A DNA stretch of 64,000 bases, from positions 3,236,342 to 3,300,341 of the forward strand of contig OU452216.1 of assembly GCA_911728435.2 (NCBI GenBank), read 5' to 3'. The DNA is from Apoderus coryli (Eukaryota > Arthropoda > Insecta > Coleoptera > Attelabidae). Positions 45,052 to 56,004 of the stretch are shown here, one piece after another. The first letter of the stretch is position 1; every line of letters starts with the position of its first letter. The notes beneath the pieces are model-generated. The model was not told where the DNA came from. It saw nothing but the letters and a program-made list of their open reading frames with translations, and did not search any database. The position numbers were made by a program, and so were the translations under genes.

Positions 45052-45971
45052 CAGGATTATGTTATAATAGTTATTTACCTAACAAGTGCTGAAATTAGTT
45101 ATTTTTCTTATGGATTGATCAAACAGTCCCTTAACTTTTTTTTTGACACGCTGATAGTGGATCACATCTTTTCTGTATATTCTTATAATTAATAAGATGG
45201 CACAACGGCAAATACTAAACACACGTGAATGAACTGAAATGTATTGTACCGACGTTAAAAGCCCGAGCTGTATGTTATTGTAAGCTAATACTAAACACAC
45301 GGCCCGAAAAGGGCTAACTCAGGTAAAAATGTTTCCTATGGCCTTATGGGTTACAAACAAAGTTACGCCTATATGGATGCCGGCACTGCATCTGGCATTA
45401 TGATTGTCTTACTAATCAGCGTTCGCTGTGTCTTGTATGTATGTGTCTTACGAGATTTACTTCGAAACATTGAATGTACCCTATTTATGAAAATTTATTA
45501 TTTGTACATCTTGTATTATAGTAATAGCAAATACATTTTCTCTCGCAAATAATAATTATACACACCTCACCATTAAGCGTGAAAGTACGATCAATTTAGA
45601 CAAAAACTGTGTAACAACTAAACATTAACAAAGTCGTATGCAAAATAGCTAAACTCGTAGCGCAGAAAATAAGAGCAAAACATGAAATTTCTATTAATAA
45701 TATCATAATAATGATGATCATTATAAGGTGGATATGTTGTGTATATAAAGACAAGTGAAAACATTTCCGATTTTCTATCTGTAACGTTTAAATTGGTATG
45801 TCCAATCTAGAAATATTATTGGACTTAAATCACAACTAGTCGAACGATTTGACTGATTATTGTTTATACTTGACTGAATATTTTTAACTTACTCGTAGCT
45901 GTTATGAATTATTTCTATGATTAAAGTTATATTTTATATATTTGTAGCTATGACATGCGAAATATTTTCTT
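45052..45971. other. Non-array DNA inside the inverted repeat
   Basis: AT-rich. A 68-codon open stretch near 45.35-45.55 kb with a hydrophobic, Cys-containing segment has no family I recognise. A 22-bp near-repeat (ATACTAAACACACG) occurs at 45212 and 45290. Confidence 0.4.
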
Positions 45972-47764
45972 AGAATCATTCTCACTTAATTCTGTAATAA
46001 AAACTCTGGATTTTTTATGCAGAATTCTGCGAGAAAAACTCCTCATTTTTTTATCATGCTGACTTTTATTGCTGAATTTTGTAAAAAAACTTGGATTTTA
46101 TCATTTTTGATCTTTTTTTGCAGAATTCTGTAAAAAAACCCTGAATTCTTTTACCATTCTGACTTAATTCTGTAAAAAAAAACTCTGGATTTTTTGTGCA
46201 GAATTCTGCAAGAAAAACTCCGCATTTTTTTATCATGCTGACTTTTATTGCTGAATTCTGTAAAAAAAAACTTGGATTTTATCATTTTTGATCTTCTTTG
46301 CAGAATTCTGTAAAAAAACCCTGAATTCTTTTACCATTCTGACTTAATTCTGTAATAAAAACTCTGGATTTTTTGTGCAGAATTCTGCAAGAAAAACTCC
46401 GCATTTTTTTATCATGCTGACTTTTATTGCTGAATTCTGTAAAAAAACTTGGATTTTATCATTGTTGATCTTTTTTGCAGAATTCTGTAAAAAACCCTGA
46501 ATTCTTTTACCATTCTGACTTAATTCTGTAAAAAAACTCGGACTTTTTTATTATTCTAACATTTTTGCAGAATTCTGTGAAAAAAACTGAATTTTTTATC
46601 ATTCTAACTTAATTCAGTAAAAAAACTCGAAATTTTTTATCGTTTTTGAGTTTTTGTCAAAAAACTCTGAATTTTTTATCATTCTGACCAAATTCTGTAA
46701 AAAACTCGAAAATTTTTATCATTTTTGACTTTTTGTGCAGAATTCTGAAAAAAAAAACCTGATTTTTTTTTTCATTTTTTCCCTTTTTTGCAGAATTCTG
46801 TAAAAAAACTCGGACTATTTTATAATTCTAACATTTTTGCAGAATTCTGTGAAAAAAACTAAAGTTTTTATCATTGTGATTCAGTAAAAATCTCAACATT
46901 TTTTATCATTTTTGTCTTTTTGTTGAATTCTGTAAAAAAAAACTCCGAATTTTTTATCTATCGGACATTTTTGCTTTTTTTTTTCAGAATTCTGCACAAA
47001 AAGTTTAAAATGAAAACATTTCGAGTTTTTTTACAGAATTTGGTCAGAATGATAAAAAAAATCGGAGTTTTTTACAGAATTCTGCAAAAAAAGGCAGCAT
47101 GATACAAAATTCGGAATTTTTTTACAGAATTCTGCAAAAAAGTCAAAAATGCTGAGTCTTATACAGGATACTGCAAAAATGTCAGAATGATAAAAAATTC
47201 GGAGTTTTTTTACAGAAACCTGCAAAAAAATCAAAAATGAAAAAAAATTTCTAGTTTTTTTTCAAAATTCTGCAAAAATATCAGAATGATAAAAAAATTC
47301 GGCGTTATTTTACAGAATTCTGCAAAAAGGTCAAAAATGATAAACAAATTCCGAGTTTTTTTTTACAGAACTCTACAAAAAATGTCAAAATGCCGAGTCT
47401 TATACAGAATACTGCAAAAATGTCAGAATGATAAAAAATTCGGATTTTTTTTACAGAATTCTGCAAAAAATGTAAAAATGATACAAAAATTTCTAGTTTT
47501 TTTTACAGAATTCTGCAAAAAATATCAGAATGATAGAAAAATACGGAGTTTTTTTACAGAATTCTGCAAAAAAAGTCAGCACGATACAAAATTCGGAGTT
47601 TCTTCTGCAAAAATGACAGAACGATGAAAAATGCGGAGTTTTTCTTACAGAAGAAAAAAAGTCAGCATAATATAAAAGTTTTTTTTACAGAATTCTGCAA
47701 AAAATTCAAACATGATAAACAAATTCCGAGTTTTTTTTACAGAACTCTCCAAAAAATTAAAAAA
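45972..47764. repeat. EcoRI-palindrome repeat array, block 3
   Basis: From 45972 to about 46960 all units face forward; from about 46980 to 47764 all face backward, so the block as a whole is a loose inverted pair. The first part includes three tandem copies of a 179-bp higher-order unit starting near 45983, 46161 and 46340. Confidence 0.9.
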
Positions 47765-47768
47765 TGTT

Positions 47769-47905
47769 AGTTTTCAGCTTTAATGGATATTTCAATAACT
47801 TTCATAATGAATAAACAAACATCTAGACAAATAATGAATTGAATGCCCTTCAAATTTACTTACTAAAAATAATATAAAAAATAAATAAATAAATGGCGTT
47901 AACAC
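47769..47905. repeat. Right arm of the inverted repeat around block 3
   Basis: Reverse complement of 44917-45051 with small differences, including an AAAT-repeat expansion (47878-47892). Ends in GGCGTTAACAC. Confidence 0.85.
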
Positions 47906-48173
47906 TTGCACAAAATATGAACATTTTTACATCCAAGAGGGTCCCAAAGTCTGTCTAACCCTAACAACCTGTATATTACCCCTACTGTAGCTATACGAGA
48001 ACTAAATTTAATTATTTCGTAATTCCTGCATTTTCAATTAAATTTAAAGTTGAAATTAAACTGCTGATACCGTGTTGAGGTCAGACGTAATTAGTAATTA
48101 GACGAGCCGCTGCACTAGTTGGTTGGTTCTTATAACGGCAAGAGGTATGAACGAAATTATAGTCTGTCAACTA
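47906..48173. other. Non-array spacer
   Basis: No gene recognised. Confidence 0.45.
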
Positions 48174-48352
48174 GCAACGTTAAACCAACTTTTGTAAGAT
48201 AATTTCAAATATTGGTATATTTACATACTTAAATGTCAATTTGAATTTTTTTTCTTTTCACAACAGAAAACCCTAAGTTGATACGACGATAGCGAGTGAA
48301 TGCTTATAATGACCGCCTAGGGTTATTTGTACTTTCAGTTTAGCCGGCAAAG
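48174..48352 (+). repeat. Array-edge module, copy 1
   Basis: About 179 bp beginning GCAACGTTAAACCAACTTTT and ending ACTTTCAGTTTAGCCGGCAA-AG, immediately followed by array units. Two further copies at 49346 and 49833 end at the same word and are again followed by array or array-like sequence. Confidence 0.85.
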
Positions 48353-49345
48353 TTTTTTTACAGAATTCTGCAAAAAAGCTCAAAATGATAAAAAAAAATT
48401 CTAATTTTTTACAGAATTAAGTGATAATAAAAAATTCAGAGTTATTTACAGAATTTTGCAAAAATGTCAGAATGATAAAAAAAAAAATTGGAGTTTTTTT
48501 ACAGAATTCAGCATGATAAAAAATGCGGAGTTTTTCTTGCAGAATTCTGAATAAAAAGTCAGCATAACAAAAAATTCAGAGTTTTTTTTTTACAGAATTA
48601 AGTGACAATGATTAAAAATTCGCAATAAAAGTCAGCATGACAAATAATTCGGAGTTTTTTTTTTACAGAATTAAGTCAGAATGATAAAAAAAAATTCAGG
48701 GTTTTTTTACACAATTCTGCAAAAAAAGATCAAAAATGATAAAATCCAAGTTTTGTTTACAGAATTCAGCAATAAAAGTCAGCATGATAAAAAAATGCAG
48801 AGTTTTTCTTGCAGATTCTGCATTAAAAAGCCAGAGTTTTTATTACAGGATTAAGTGAGAATGATTAAAAATTCAGAATTTTTTATAGAATTCTGCAATA
48901 ATGTCAGGATTACAAAAAAAATCCGGAGTTGTTTTACAGAATTCTGCAAAAAAAGTCAGCATGATAAAAAATTCGGAGTTTTTTTACAGAATTCTACAAA
49001 AAAAATAAGAATGATAAAAAATTACGAGTTTTTGCACAAAAAGTCAAAAACGATAAAAAATTTCTTTTACAGAATTAAGTCAGAATGATATAAATATTCA
49101 GATTTTTTTCACAGAATTCTGCAAAAAAAGTCAGCATGATAAAAATTGGAGTTTTTTTTGCAGAATTCTGCAAAAATGTCAGAACGATGAAAAATCGCAG
49201 CTTTTCTTACAGAATTCTGCAAAAAAAGTCAGCATGATAAGAAATTCAGAGTTTTTTTTTTACAGAATTCTGCAAACAAGTCAAAAATGATAAATTCCGA
49301 GAACTCTAGAGAAAAAATCAAAAATGAAAAAATGCCGAGTCAGTC
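48353..49345 (-). repeat. EcoRI-palindrome repeat array, block 4
   Basis: All units face backward (ACAGAATTCTGCAAAAA then GTCAGAATGATAAAAAATTC). Bounded by edge-module copies on both sides. Confidence 0.9.
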
Positions 49346-49502
49346 AGCAACGTTAAACCAACTTTTGTAAAGACAATTTCAAATATTACATACCTAATGT
49401 AAATTTGATTTTTTCTTTCACAACAGAAATCCTTGAGTTGGAGAAATTCAGACACGTTAATGCTGATAATGACCTGGTTATTTGTACTTTCAGCCGGCAA
49501 AG
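49346..49502 (+). repeat. Array-edge module, copy 2
   Basis: Same start and end words as copy 1, with internal deletions. Confidence 0.85.
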
Positions 49503-49832
49503 CAAATTCCGAGTTGTTTTTTTACAGAACTCTACAAAAAAAGTCAAAAATGGAAAAATGCCGTGTCTTTTACAGAATTCTGCAAAAATGACAGAATGAT
49601 AAAAAGTTTGGGGTTTTTTTTACAGAATTCTGCACAAAAAGTCAAAAACGATTAAAAATTTCGAGTTTCTTTTACAGAATTAAGTCAGAATGATATAAAA
49701 ATTCAAATTTTTTTTGCAGAATTCTGCAAAAATGTTACAATTATAAAAAGAATCCGAGTTTTTTACAGAATTCTCTAACAAAAATTCAGCATGATAAAAA
49801 ATTTTCTACATAACTCTAGAAAAAATGTCAAA
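49503..49832 (-). repeat. EcoRI-palindrome repeat array, block 5
   Basis: Short block of backward units between edge-module copies 2 and 3. Confidence 0.9.
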
Positions 49833-49990
49833 AATTTCAAATATTGTTAAATTTACATACTTAAATGTCAATTTGAATTTTTTTTTGCCACAACAGAAAT
49901 TTCTGAGTTGGAGAAATTAATACACGTTAGCGGGTGAATGCTGATAATGACCGTATACGGTTATTTGTACTTTCTATTTAGCCGGCAAAG
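49833..49990 (+). repeat. Array-edge module, copy 3
   Basis: Lacks the first 25-30 bp of the module; ends TTTAGCCGGCAAAG as in copy 1. Confidence 0.85.
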
Positions 49991-52168
49991 TTTTTTTACA
50001 GAATTCTGCAAAAAAAGTCAAAAATGATAAAATCCGAGTTTTTTTACAGAATTCTAAAAAAAAAGTCAAAAATGCCGAGTCTTTTACAGAATTCTGCAAA
50101 AATGTCAGAATGATAAAAAATTCGGACTTTTTTTTACAGAATTCTGCAAAAAATGTCGAGCTTTTTTACAGAATTTGGTCAGAATGATAAAAAATTCAGT
50201 TTTTTGCCAAAAACTCAAAAACGATAAAAAAATTCTAGTTTCTTTTACAGAATTAAGTCTGAATGATATAAAAATTCACATTTTTTTTCACAGAATTCTG
50301 CAAAAAAAGTAAAAAATGATTACAAATTCAAAGTTTTCTTACAGAATTCTGACATTTTTGCAGAATTCTGTAAAATGTTCTGCATTTTTGACTTTTTTGC
50401 AGAATTCTGTAAAAAAACCTTGGAATGTTATATCATTTTTGACATTTTTGCAGAATTCTGTAAAAACTCCCGAATTTTTTTATTAATCTGACATTTTTGC
50501 AACATTCTGTAAAAAAAATCTGAATTTTTTATCATTCTGACTTAATTCTGTAAAAAAAACTCAAAATTTGTATTCATTTTTGACTTCTTTTGCAGAATTC
50601 TATCATTTAATGAATGAAGTTTAATCATTCTCATTTAATTCTCTAAAAAACTAGAATTTTTTCATAATTTTTGACTTTTTTTGCAGAATTCTGTAAAAAT
50701 ACTCAGACTTTTTTATCATTCTGACATTTTTGAAGTATTCTGTATAAGACTCAGCATTTTTCATCATTCTTACTTAATTCTGTAAAAACACTAGAAGTTT
50801 TTTAGCATTTTTGACTTTTTTTGCAGAATCCTGTAAGAAATTTCAAAAATGATCAAAAATTCCAAGTTTTTTTTTACAGAATTCTGCAAAAAGGTCAAAA
50901 ATTATAAACAAATTCAGAGTTTTTTTTACAGAATTCTTCAAAAATGTCACAATGATAAAAAAATTCAGGGTTTTTTTACAGAAGGTTTTTTTACAGAATT
51001 CTACAAAAAAAAATCAAAAATGATAAAATTCAAGTTTTTTTACAGAATTCAGCAATAGAGTTTTTCTTGCAGAATTCTGCATCAAAAATCCAGAGTTTTT
51101 ATTACAGAATTAAGGGAGAATGATTAAAAATTCAGAGTTTTTTTACAGAATTCTGCAAAAATGTCAGAATGACAAAAAAATCCGGAGTTGTTTTACAGAA
51201 TTCTGCAAAAAAAGTCAAAAATTATAAACAAATTCAGAGTTTTTTTTTTACAGAATTCTTCAAAAATGTCACAATGATAAAAAAATTTTTTTACAGAATT
51301 CTACAAAAAAAGATCAAAAATGATAAAATTCAAGTTTTTTTACAGAATTCAGCAATAGAGTTTTTCTTGCAGAATTCTGCATCAAAAATCCAGAGTTTTT
51401 ATTACAGAATTAAGGGAGAATGATTAAAAATTCAGAGTTTTTTTACAGAATTCTGCAAAAATGTCAGAATGACAAAAAAATCCGGAGTTGTTTTACAGAA
51501 TTCTGCAAAAAAAGTCAAAAATGATAAAAAAATTCAAAGTTTTTTTTACAGAATTTTGCAAAAATGTCAGAACGATGAAAAATGCGGAGTTTTTTTACAG
51601 AATTCTACAAAAAAAATCAAAATGATAAAAAATTCCGAGTTTTTTTTACAGAATTCTACAAAAAAGTCAAAAATGCCTAGTCTTTTTTACAGAATTCTGC
51701 ACAAAAAGTCAAAAACGATAAAAACTTTCGAGTTTCTTTTACCGAATTAAGTCAGAATGATATAAAAATTCAGATTTTTTTTCACAGAATTCTGCAAAAA
51801 AGTCTAAAATGCCGAGTCTTTAACAGAATTCTGCGAACATAACAGAATGATAAAAAATTTCGAGTTGTTTTACAGAATTTGGTCAGAATGATAAAAAATT
51901 CAGAGTTTTTTAACAAAAACTCAAAAACGATAAAAAAAATTCTAGTTTCTTTTACAGAATGAAGTCTGAATGATATAAAAATTCAGATTTTTCTTCACAG
52001 AAGTCTACAAAAATGTTAGAATTATAAAAAAGTCTGAGTTTTTTTTACAGAATTCTGCAAAAAAAGTCAGCATGGTAAAAAATTGTAGTAAATGTCAGAA
52101 CGATGAAAATTCGCAGTTTTTCTTACAGAATTCTGCAAAAAAAGTCAAAAATGATAAATTCCGAGTTT
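49991..52168. repeat. EcoRI-palindrome repeat array, block 6
   Basis: Backward units to about 50340, forward 50345-50830, backward again to the end. Contains a 300-bp direct duplication (about 50990-51200 and 51290-51500). Ends next to TGCTGGCGCGGTGTTTTAC. Confidence 0.9.
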
Positions 52169-52440
52169 TTTTGTTTATTATGCTGGCGCGGTGTTTTACT
52201 TTATCGACATGATTATGATCAAACTATTAATAAATTTGCTAACGAATGAGTTCGTAAAAATTTTTTGTAGTTTCTATTCTAAGTCAAGTAATATATTTGG
52301 TTCTTATTTTTCTTTTAAATTTATTATAATAATTTTATTTTGAAGTTTATACTTGTTGTTTGTTCTTTTTAGTGTTTAACTGTTGTTTTACATTATATTA
52401 CACCATTAAAAATAAAGTTATAACAATTTATTTATTTTTG
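52169..52440. other. No recognisable feature
   Basis: AT-rich spacer between the array and the Penelope element. Confidence 0.5.
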
Positions 52441-52511
52441 TGCATAAAATAAAACAACTTTAGTTTTAAATATTTCCAAACTTTTATAATATACAAATTT
52501 ATATTTCAAAA

Positions 52512-52552
52512 TCACACGACATGTTTCGTCCACACAGTGGCTTTATCAAGTG
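52512..52552 (-). ncRNA. Hammerhead-ribozyme-like motif 4 (variant core)
   Basis: On the minus strand CTTGATAA replaces the CTGATGA box, stem II is CCAC...GTGG, and GAAAC is at 52527-52523. The altered first box makes activity doubtful. Confidence 0.5.
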
Positions 52553-52679
52553 TAACTTAAGACTAAAATACAAAATATTTATATGGTTTATACAGGTAAT
52601 AAAATATAGTAAAAGTGTAACAAAATGAAAACTAATAACTAGGTCACAGGTGCATAAAAACTACCTAGGGTTACAAAAA

Positions 52680-53324
52680 TTAAAAGAGGTTCAACAAAGG
52701 GGAATTATTTAAATCTGTTTGGCTATTGAGTAATTTGTTAGAATATTTAAGTTTGTTTATTTCTAATGATTCTAAAAGATCCAGCTTTTTACTTTTGTTT
52801 TCTATATGAATAATTTTGAAATTATCGTTAAAATTATGATTATGTTCTAAAAGATGGTTAGAATAATTAGAATTGTCTTTTTTCTTGATATAACTTAAGT
52901 AGTGTTCCTTAATTCTTTTAGAAAAACTTCGACCTGTCTGTCCTATGTAAACCCGATCGCAGTCTCCACACGTCAGTTCATACACTCCAGATTTTTCTCT
53001 CTTATCTATTTTTGATTTTGAATTTTTGATAATTTTTCCTATTGTATTGTTGGTTTTAAAAGCTATTTTTATATTATGTTGGTTAAAAAATTTTGAAATA
53101 TAGGAACAATTATGGCCTGAGTAGGTAACTAAGCCATAATTTTGGGGATCTTTTGGGGTTTGAGGGAAAACAGTGTTGATTATTTTTTTGTAATTGATTT
53201 TGTTTAGTATTTTTTCTACTATTGTCGGTTGATAACCATTGTTTACTGCTATTTGTTTAATTATATTAAGTTCTTTCTTGAAGTTAACTTTATTTAATGG
53301 AATATTAACAAGTCTATGGATCAT
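52680..53324 (-). pseudogene. Penelope-like GIY-YIG endonuclease region
   Basis: A 214-codon frame. The first half is the RT-to-endonuclease linker (a LVTYSGHNCSYISKFF stretch); then comes a CxxC finger and the nuclease core, SGVYELTCGDCDRVYIGQTG, followed by RSFSKRIKEHYLSY and a HLLEHNH block. This is the canonical Penelope arrangement of RT followed by GIY-YIG. It is parted from the RT portion by a frameshift near 53330-53410. Confidence 0.88.
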
Positions 53325-53417
53325 ACTGTGGAATGCGGCTAGTTTATGTTGGATAGGATGATTGGATGTATTATGTATAATTGTGTCTGTATGTGTAGGT
53401 TTATGAAAAATCGAAAA

Positions 53418-53699
53418 CTAGTGTCTGTTACTTACTTTAGTGATTGTTAAATCAAGAAAATTGATAGAGTTGTTCATTTCTTGTTCTATTGTAAATTTTA
53501 TGTTAGGGTGCTGATTGTTGATAAATTCAAAAAACTGGGTAAGTTGTCTATCAGTTCCTACAAAACAAGCAAGTACATCATCTACGTATCTATACCAATA
53601 GAGAAAGTTCTTAAAGAGAGGGTGTTGTTCTATTTTAAGTTCAAGATTGTTCATAAAAATTTCTGCTAATAGGGGACTCAAAGGATTGCCCATTATCAA
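53418..53699 (-). pseudogene. Penelope-like reverse transcriptase fragment
   Basis: Contains MGNPLSPLLAEIFMNNLE and the catalytic WYRYVDDVLA, then NFLDLTI, the RT motifs B to E of Penelope-like elements. Upstream fingers are cut by the palindrome junction at 53739. Confidence 0.88.
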
Positions 53700-53761
53700 A
53701 CCATTGGTACTGCTGTAAATGTTTTGGTTGAATTCAAAATAATTTTAACGATAATTTCAAA

Positions 53762-53896
53762 ATTATTCATATAGAAAACAAAAGTAAAAAGCTGGATCTT
53801 TTAGAATCATTAGAAATAAACAAACTTAAATATTCTAACAAATTACTCAATAGCCAAACAGATTTAAATAATTCCCCTTTGTTGAACCTCTTTTAA
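53762..53896 (+). pseudogene. Inverted duplicate of the GIY-YIG C-terminus
   Basis: Plus-strand copy of the last 40-odd codons (LDLLESLEINKLKYSNKLLN...LLNLF, then stop). Part of the right arm of the palindrome. Confidence 0.85.
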
Positions 53897-54021
53897 TTTT
53901 TGTAACCCTAGGTAGTTTTTATGCACCTGTGACCTAGTTATTAGTTTTCATTTTGTTACACTTTTACTATATTTTATTACCTGTATAAACCATATAAATA
54001 TTTTGTACTTAGTCTTAAGTT

Positions 54022-54062
54022 ACACTTGATAAAGCCACTGTGTGGACGAAACATGTCGTGTG
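54022..54062 (+). ncRNA. Hammerhead-ribozyme-like motif 5 (variant core)
   Basis: Mirror of motif 4: CTTGATAA near 54025-54032, stem II CCAC...GTGG, GAAAC at 54048-54052. Confidence 0.5.
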
Positions 54063-54134
54063 ATTTTGAAATATAAATTTGTATATTATAAAAGTTTGGA
54101 AATATTTAAAACTAAAGTTGTTTTATTTTATGCA

Positions 54135-55047
54135 GTTATAATGAATTTCCAACAAGTATCGGCTAATTCTATTCAGATATTTATTTTTGTTTTCAATTTC
54201 TTAACCAATTTTATCCTATTGTTATCCGAAATACGACCTTCCCATTTTTTTTCTCTTTCCAATAATGGGTTAAGATCCCACCCAAATCCTGACGACCGCC
54301 TAGGACCCGATAAAGCCTTAAACCGGCACTGCTAACAACAGGAACAAAAAAAATCCTCTAATTGACTTAATTCCTGTAATAATAGGTCATAATTTATTAC
54401 TGTTATACTTGTAAACTATGAGGCAATATTGCCGGTAACGAAATTGTACAACAAACTGTTAAATTAAAAGTATTTGAACTCACGTTTTCAGCCTGTGGAA
54501 GCAATTCCATACGGGTCAAAAAACGACCTAAACAGTGAGAGTTAATTGCAGTTTTGTGCTGGATTATTATTGTTATTAGTGTTGTTGTTACAGCATATAG
54601 TCGACGCCATTTAGACGTTTAGCAATTAGATTATTCAAGTATTCTATGTGGCATAAATATTTTATTTTTGATTCTATTTTATGATTTTTTTCACTGGATC
54701 ATCGGCACTTTGTCCTGATGAAATGTTGGTTGCTTGAATGTTTATATACCAAATCTTCTACTGTCATAATATATCAGCTTCACATTGCTGGAAGCCCGTT
54801 TTATGCGTCTCGATGGGGCAGAGTTTGGTTCCACTGTATTTTTTTTTTCATCGAAAAGCAATGGTTTATCAAATCTCGAAATTCACTTTTTCCTTTTTTT
54901 CTATCGTTGGAATGTTAGTACTAAATAAAAATCATATCGAACAACTCCGATTGAGACGGCTTAATCTCAAGAGAGTCAGGGTGACGCATTTGAACAAGCG
55001 ATGCCAGGTCTTTATTTATTTGAGAACGTTCTCTCTTCTCGTCAGCA
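54135..55047. other. No confident gene; possible degraded repeat
   Basis: A higher-GC stretch at 54260-54340 (CCTAGGACCCGATAAAGCCT then TTAAACCGGCACTGC) looks like a widespread insect repeat but was not matched to a family from sequence alone. The rest is AT-rich. Confidence 0.4.
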
Positions 55048-55774
55048 TATAGATACACTGAAAAAAATATTGTACGTAAAACCAATGAATGGTTGTCATC
55101 AATATTTTGAACATTAATATTATGAATTAGTCACTGTTACAATGAATTTTGATCATAGATTGATAATTTCGAAACAATGTACGATGAAACATTAATCAAT
55201 AAATGCAAGACATCGACAATTTATGTTTTTTTTCATCAATATAATGTCACTATTTATTGCTTCAATGTTTTAAATTTATTAATTTATGCTCTTCGCCTTT
55301 AACACAATAATTTGTAAATCATACACCTATGAACAGCGAACATAAAAACTAATAAACGATCATCGTTGATTCAATGGATGCTAAGCATTAATTTTACGAA
55401 CCTAACCGTTAAATTCTGAATAACGCGCGCAAATCAATGCACCCGGACCATAGACTGAATACTCAAAACATTCACATTATGACATTCTCATAGACTTTTT
55501 GTTTTCGCGTCCTTTTTGTTTTGTTTAGTTAAATGTATACAGTTGAAAAGTGAAGTGTGTTCCTAAATCTATTTTTAAAATTTGTTCCCAAATAATACAA
55601 CAAATGTAGAAATATAAGGTAAGTAGTAATCCTTTTATATAAGTACCATTTAGTAAAGTACAAAACTAAAGTCAGTTTAAACCGAAAAAAAAAACACAGT
55701 GCGGTATTCCTTTGTAATGTTGAAAACCCGCTGATACGAGGGGAGAAATTTTATGGGCTCTTCATGGATATTTA

Positions 55775-55957
55775 GTGCTATTCGCTAAGCTATGTTCCAA
55801 AGGTGCCAGTGGAAAGATAAGCCATTTAAAGTACACAATAAAAGACTCTCAAGAATCTTTTTTATTTTGTGCTAAAACAGTTCAAGAAATAGAAGAACAT
55901 ATAATAAACCTTAAAAGAAGAAAATCTGCAATTCAACCGTACTTATGGGTTCTATAA
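55775..55957 (+). pseudogene. Short unidentified coding-like remnant
   Basis: Reads LCSKGASGKISHLKYTIKDS, then FCAKTVQEIEEHI and RRKSAIQPY before a stop. It looks like real protein and resembles a family of uncharacterised insect proteins I cannot name; it may be a remnant of the element's own gene. Frame changes lie just upstream. Confidence 0.4.
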
Positions 55958-56004
55958 GTCTATTCTAAAGGCGCACACTGTTTACTTAAAAACCTGTTAT
56001 TTTG

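Larger units (their letters stand above)
52441..54134 (-). mobile_element. Palindromic Penelope-like element
   Basis: Outer arms 52441-52836 and 53739-54134 are inverted copies of 396 bp. Each contains the element's 3' end: the last residues of the endonuclease, the 3' untranslated region and a hammerhead-like motif. Between them, on the minus strand, lie the RT palm and the GIY-YIG endonuclease. The 5' part of the ORF is missing; at 53739 the sequence switches into the inverted second 3' end. Inverted or partial terminal repeats are known in Penelope-like elements, so this may reflect their replication. Confidence 0.85.

Noticed and set aside
38415..51750. Many small Phe/Lys/Asn-rich open frames
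   Set aside because: They arise from translating the EcoRI-palindrome units (FLQNS and FCKK words recur with the unit period).
38285..52168. CRISPR-like array
   Set aside because: No constant repeat with unique spacers; units are contiguous, variable and in both orientations, in a eukaryotic context.
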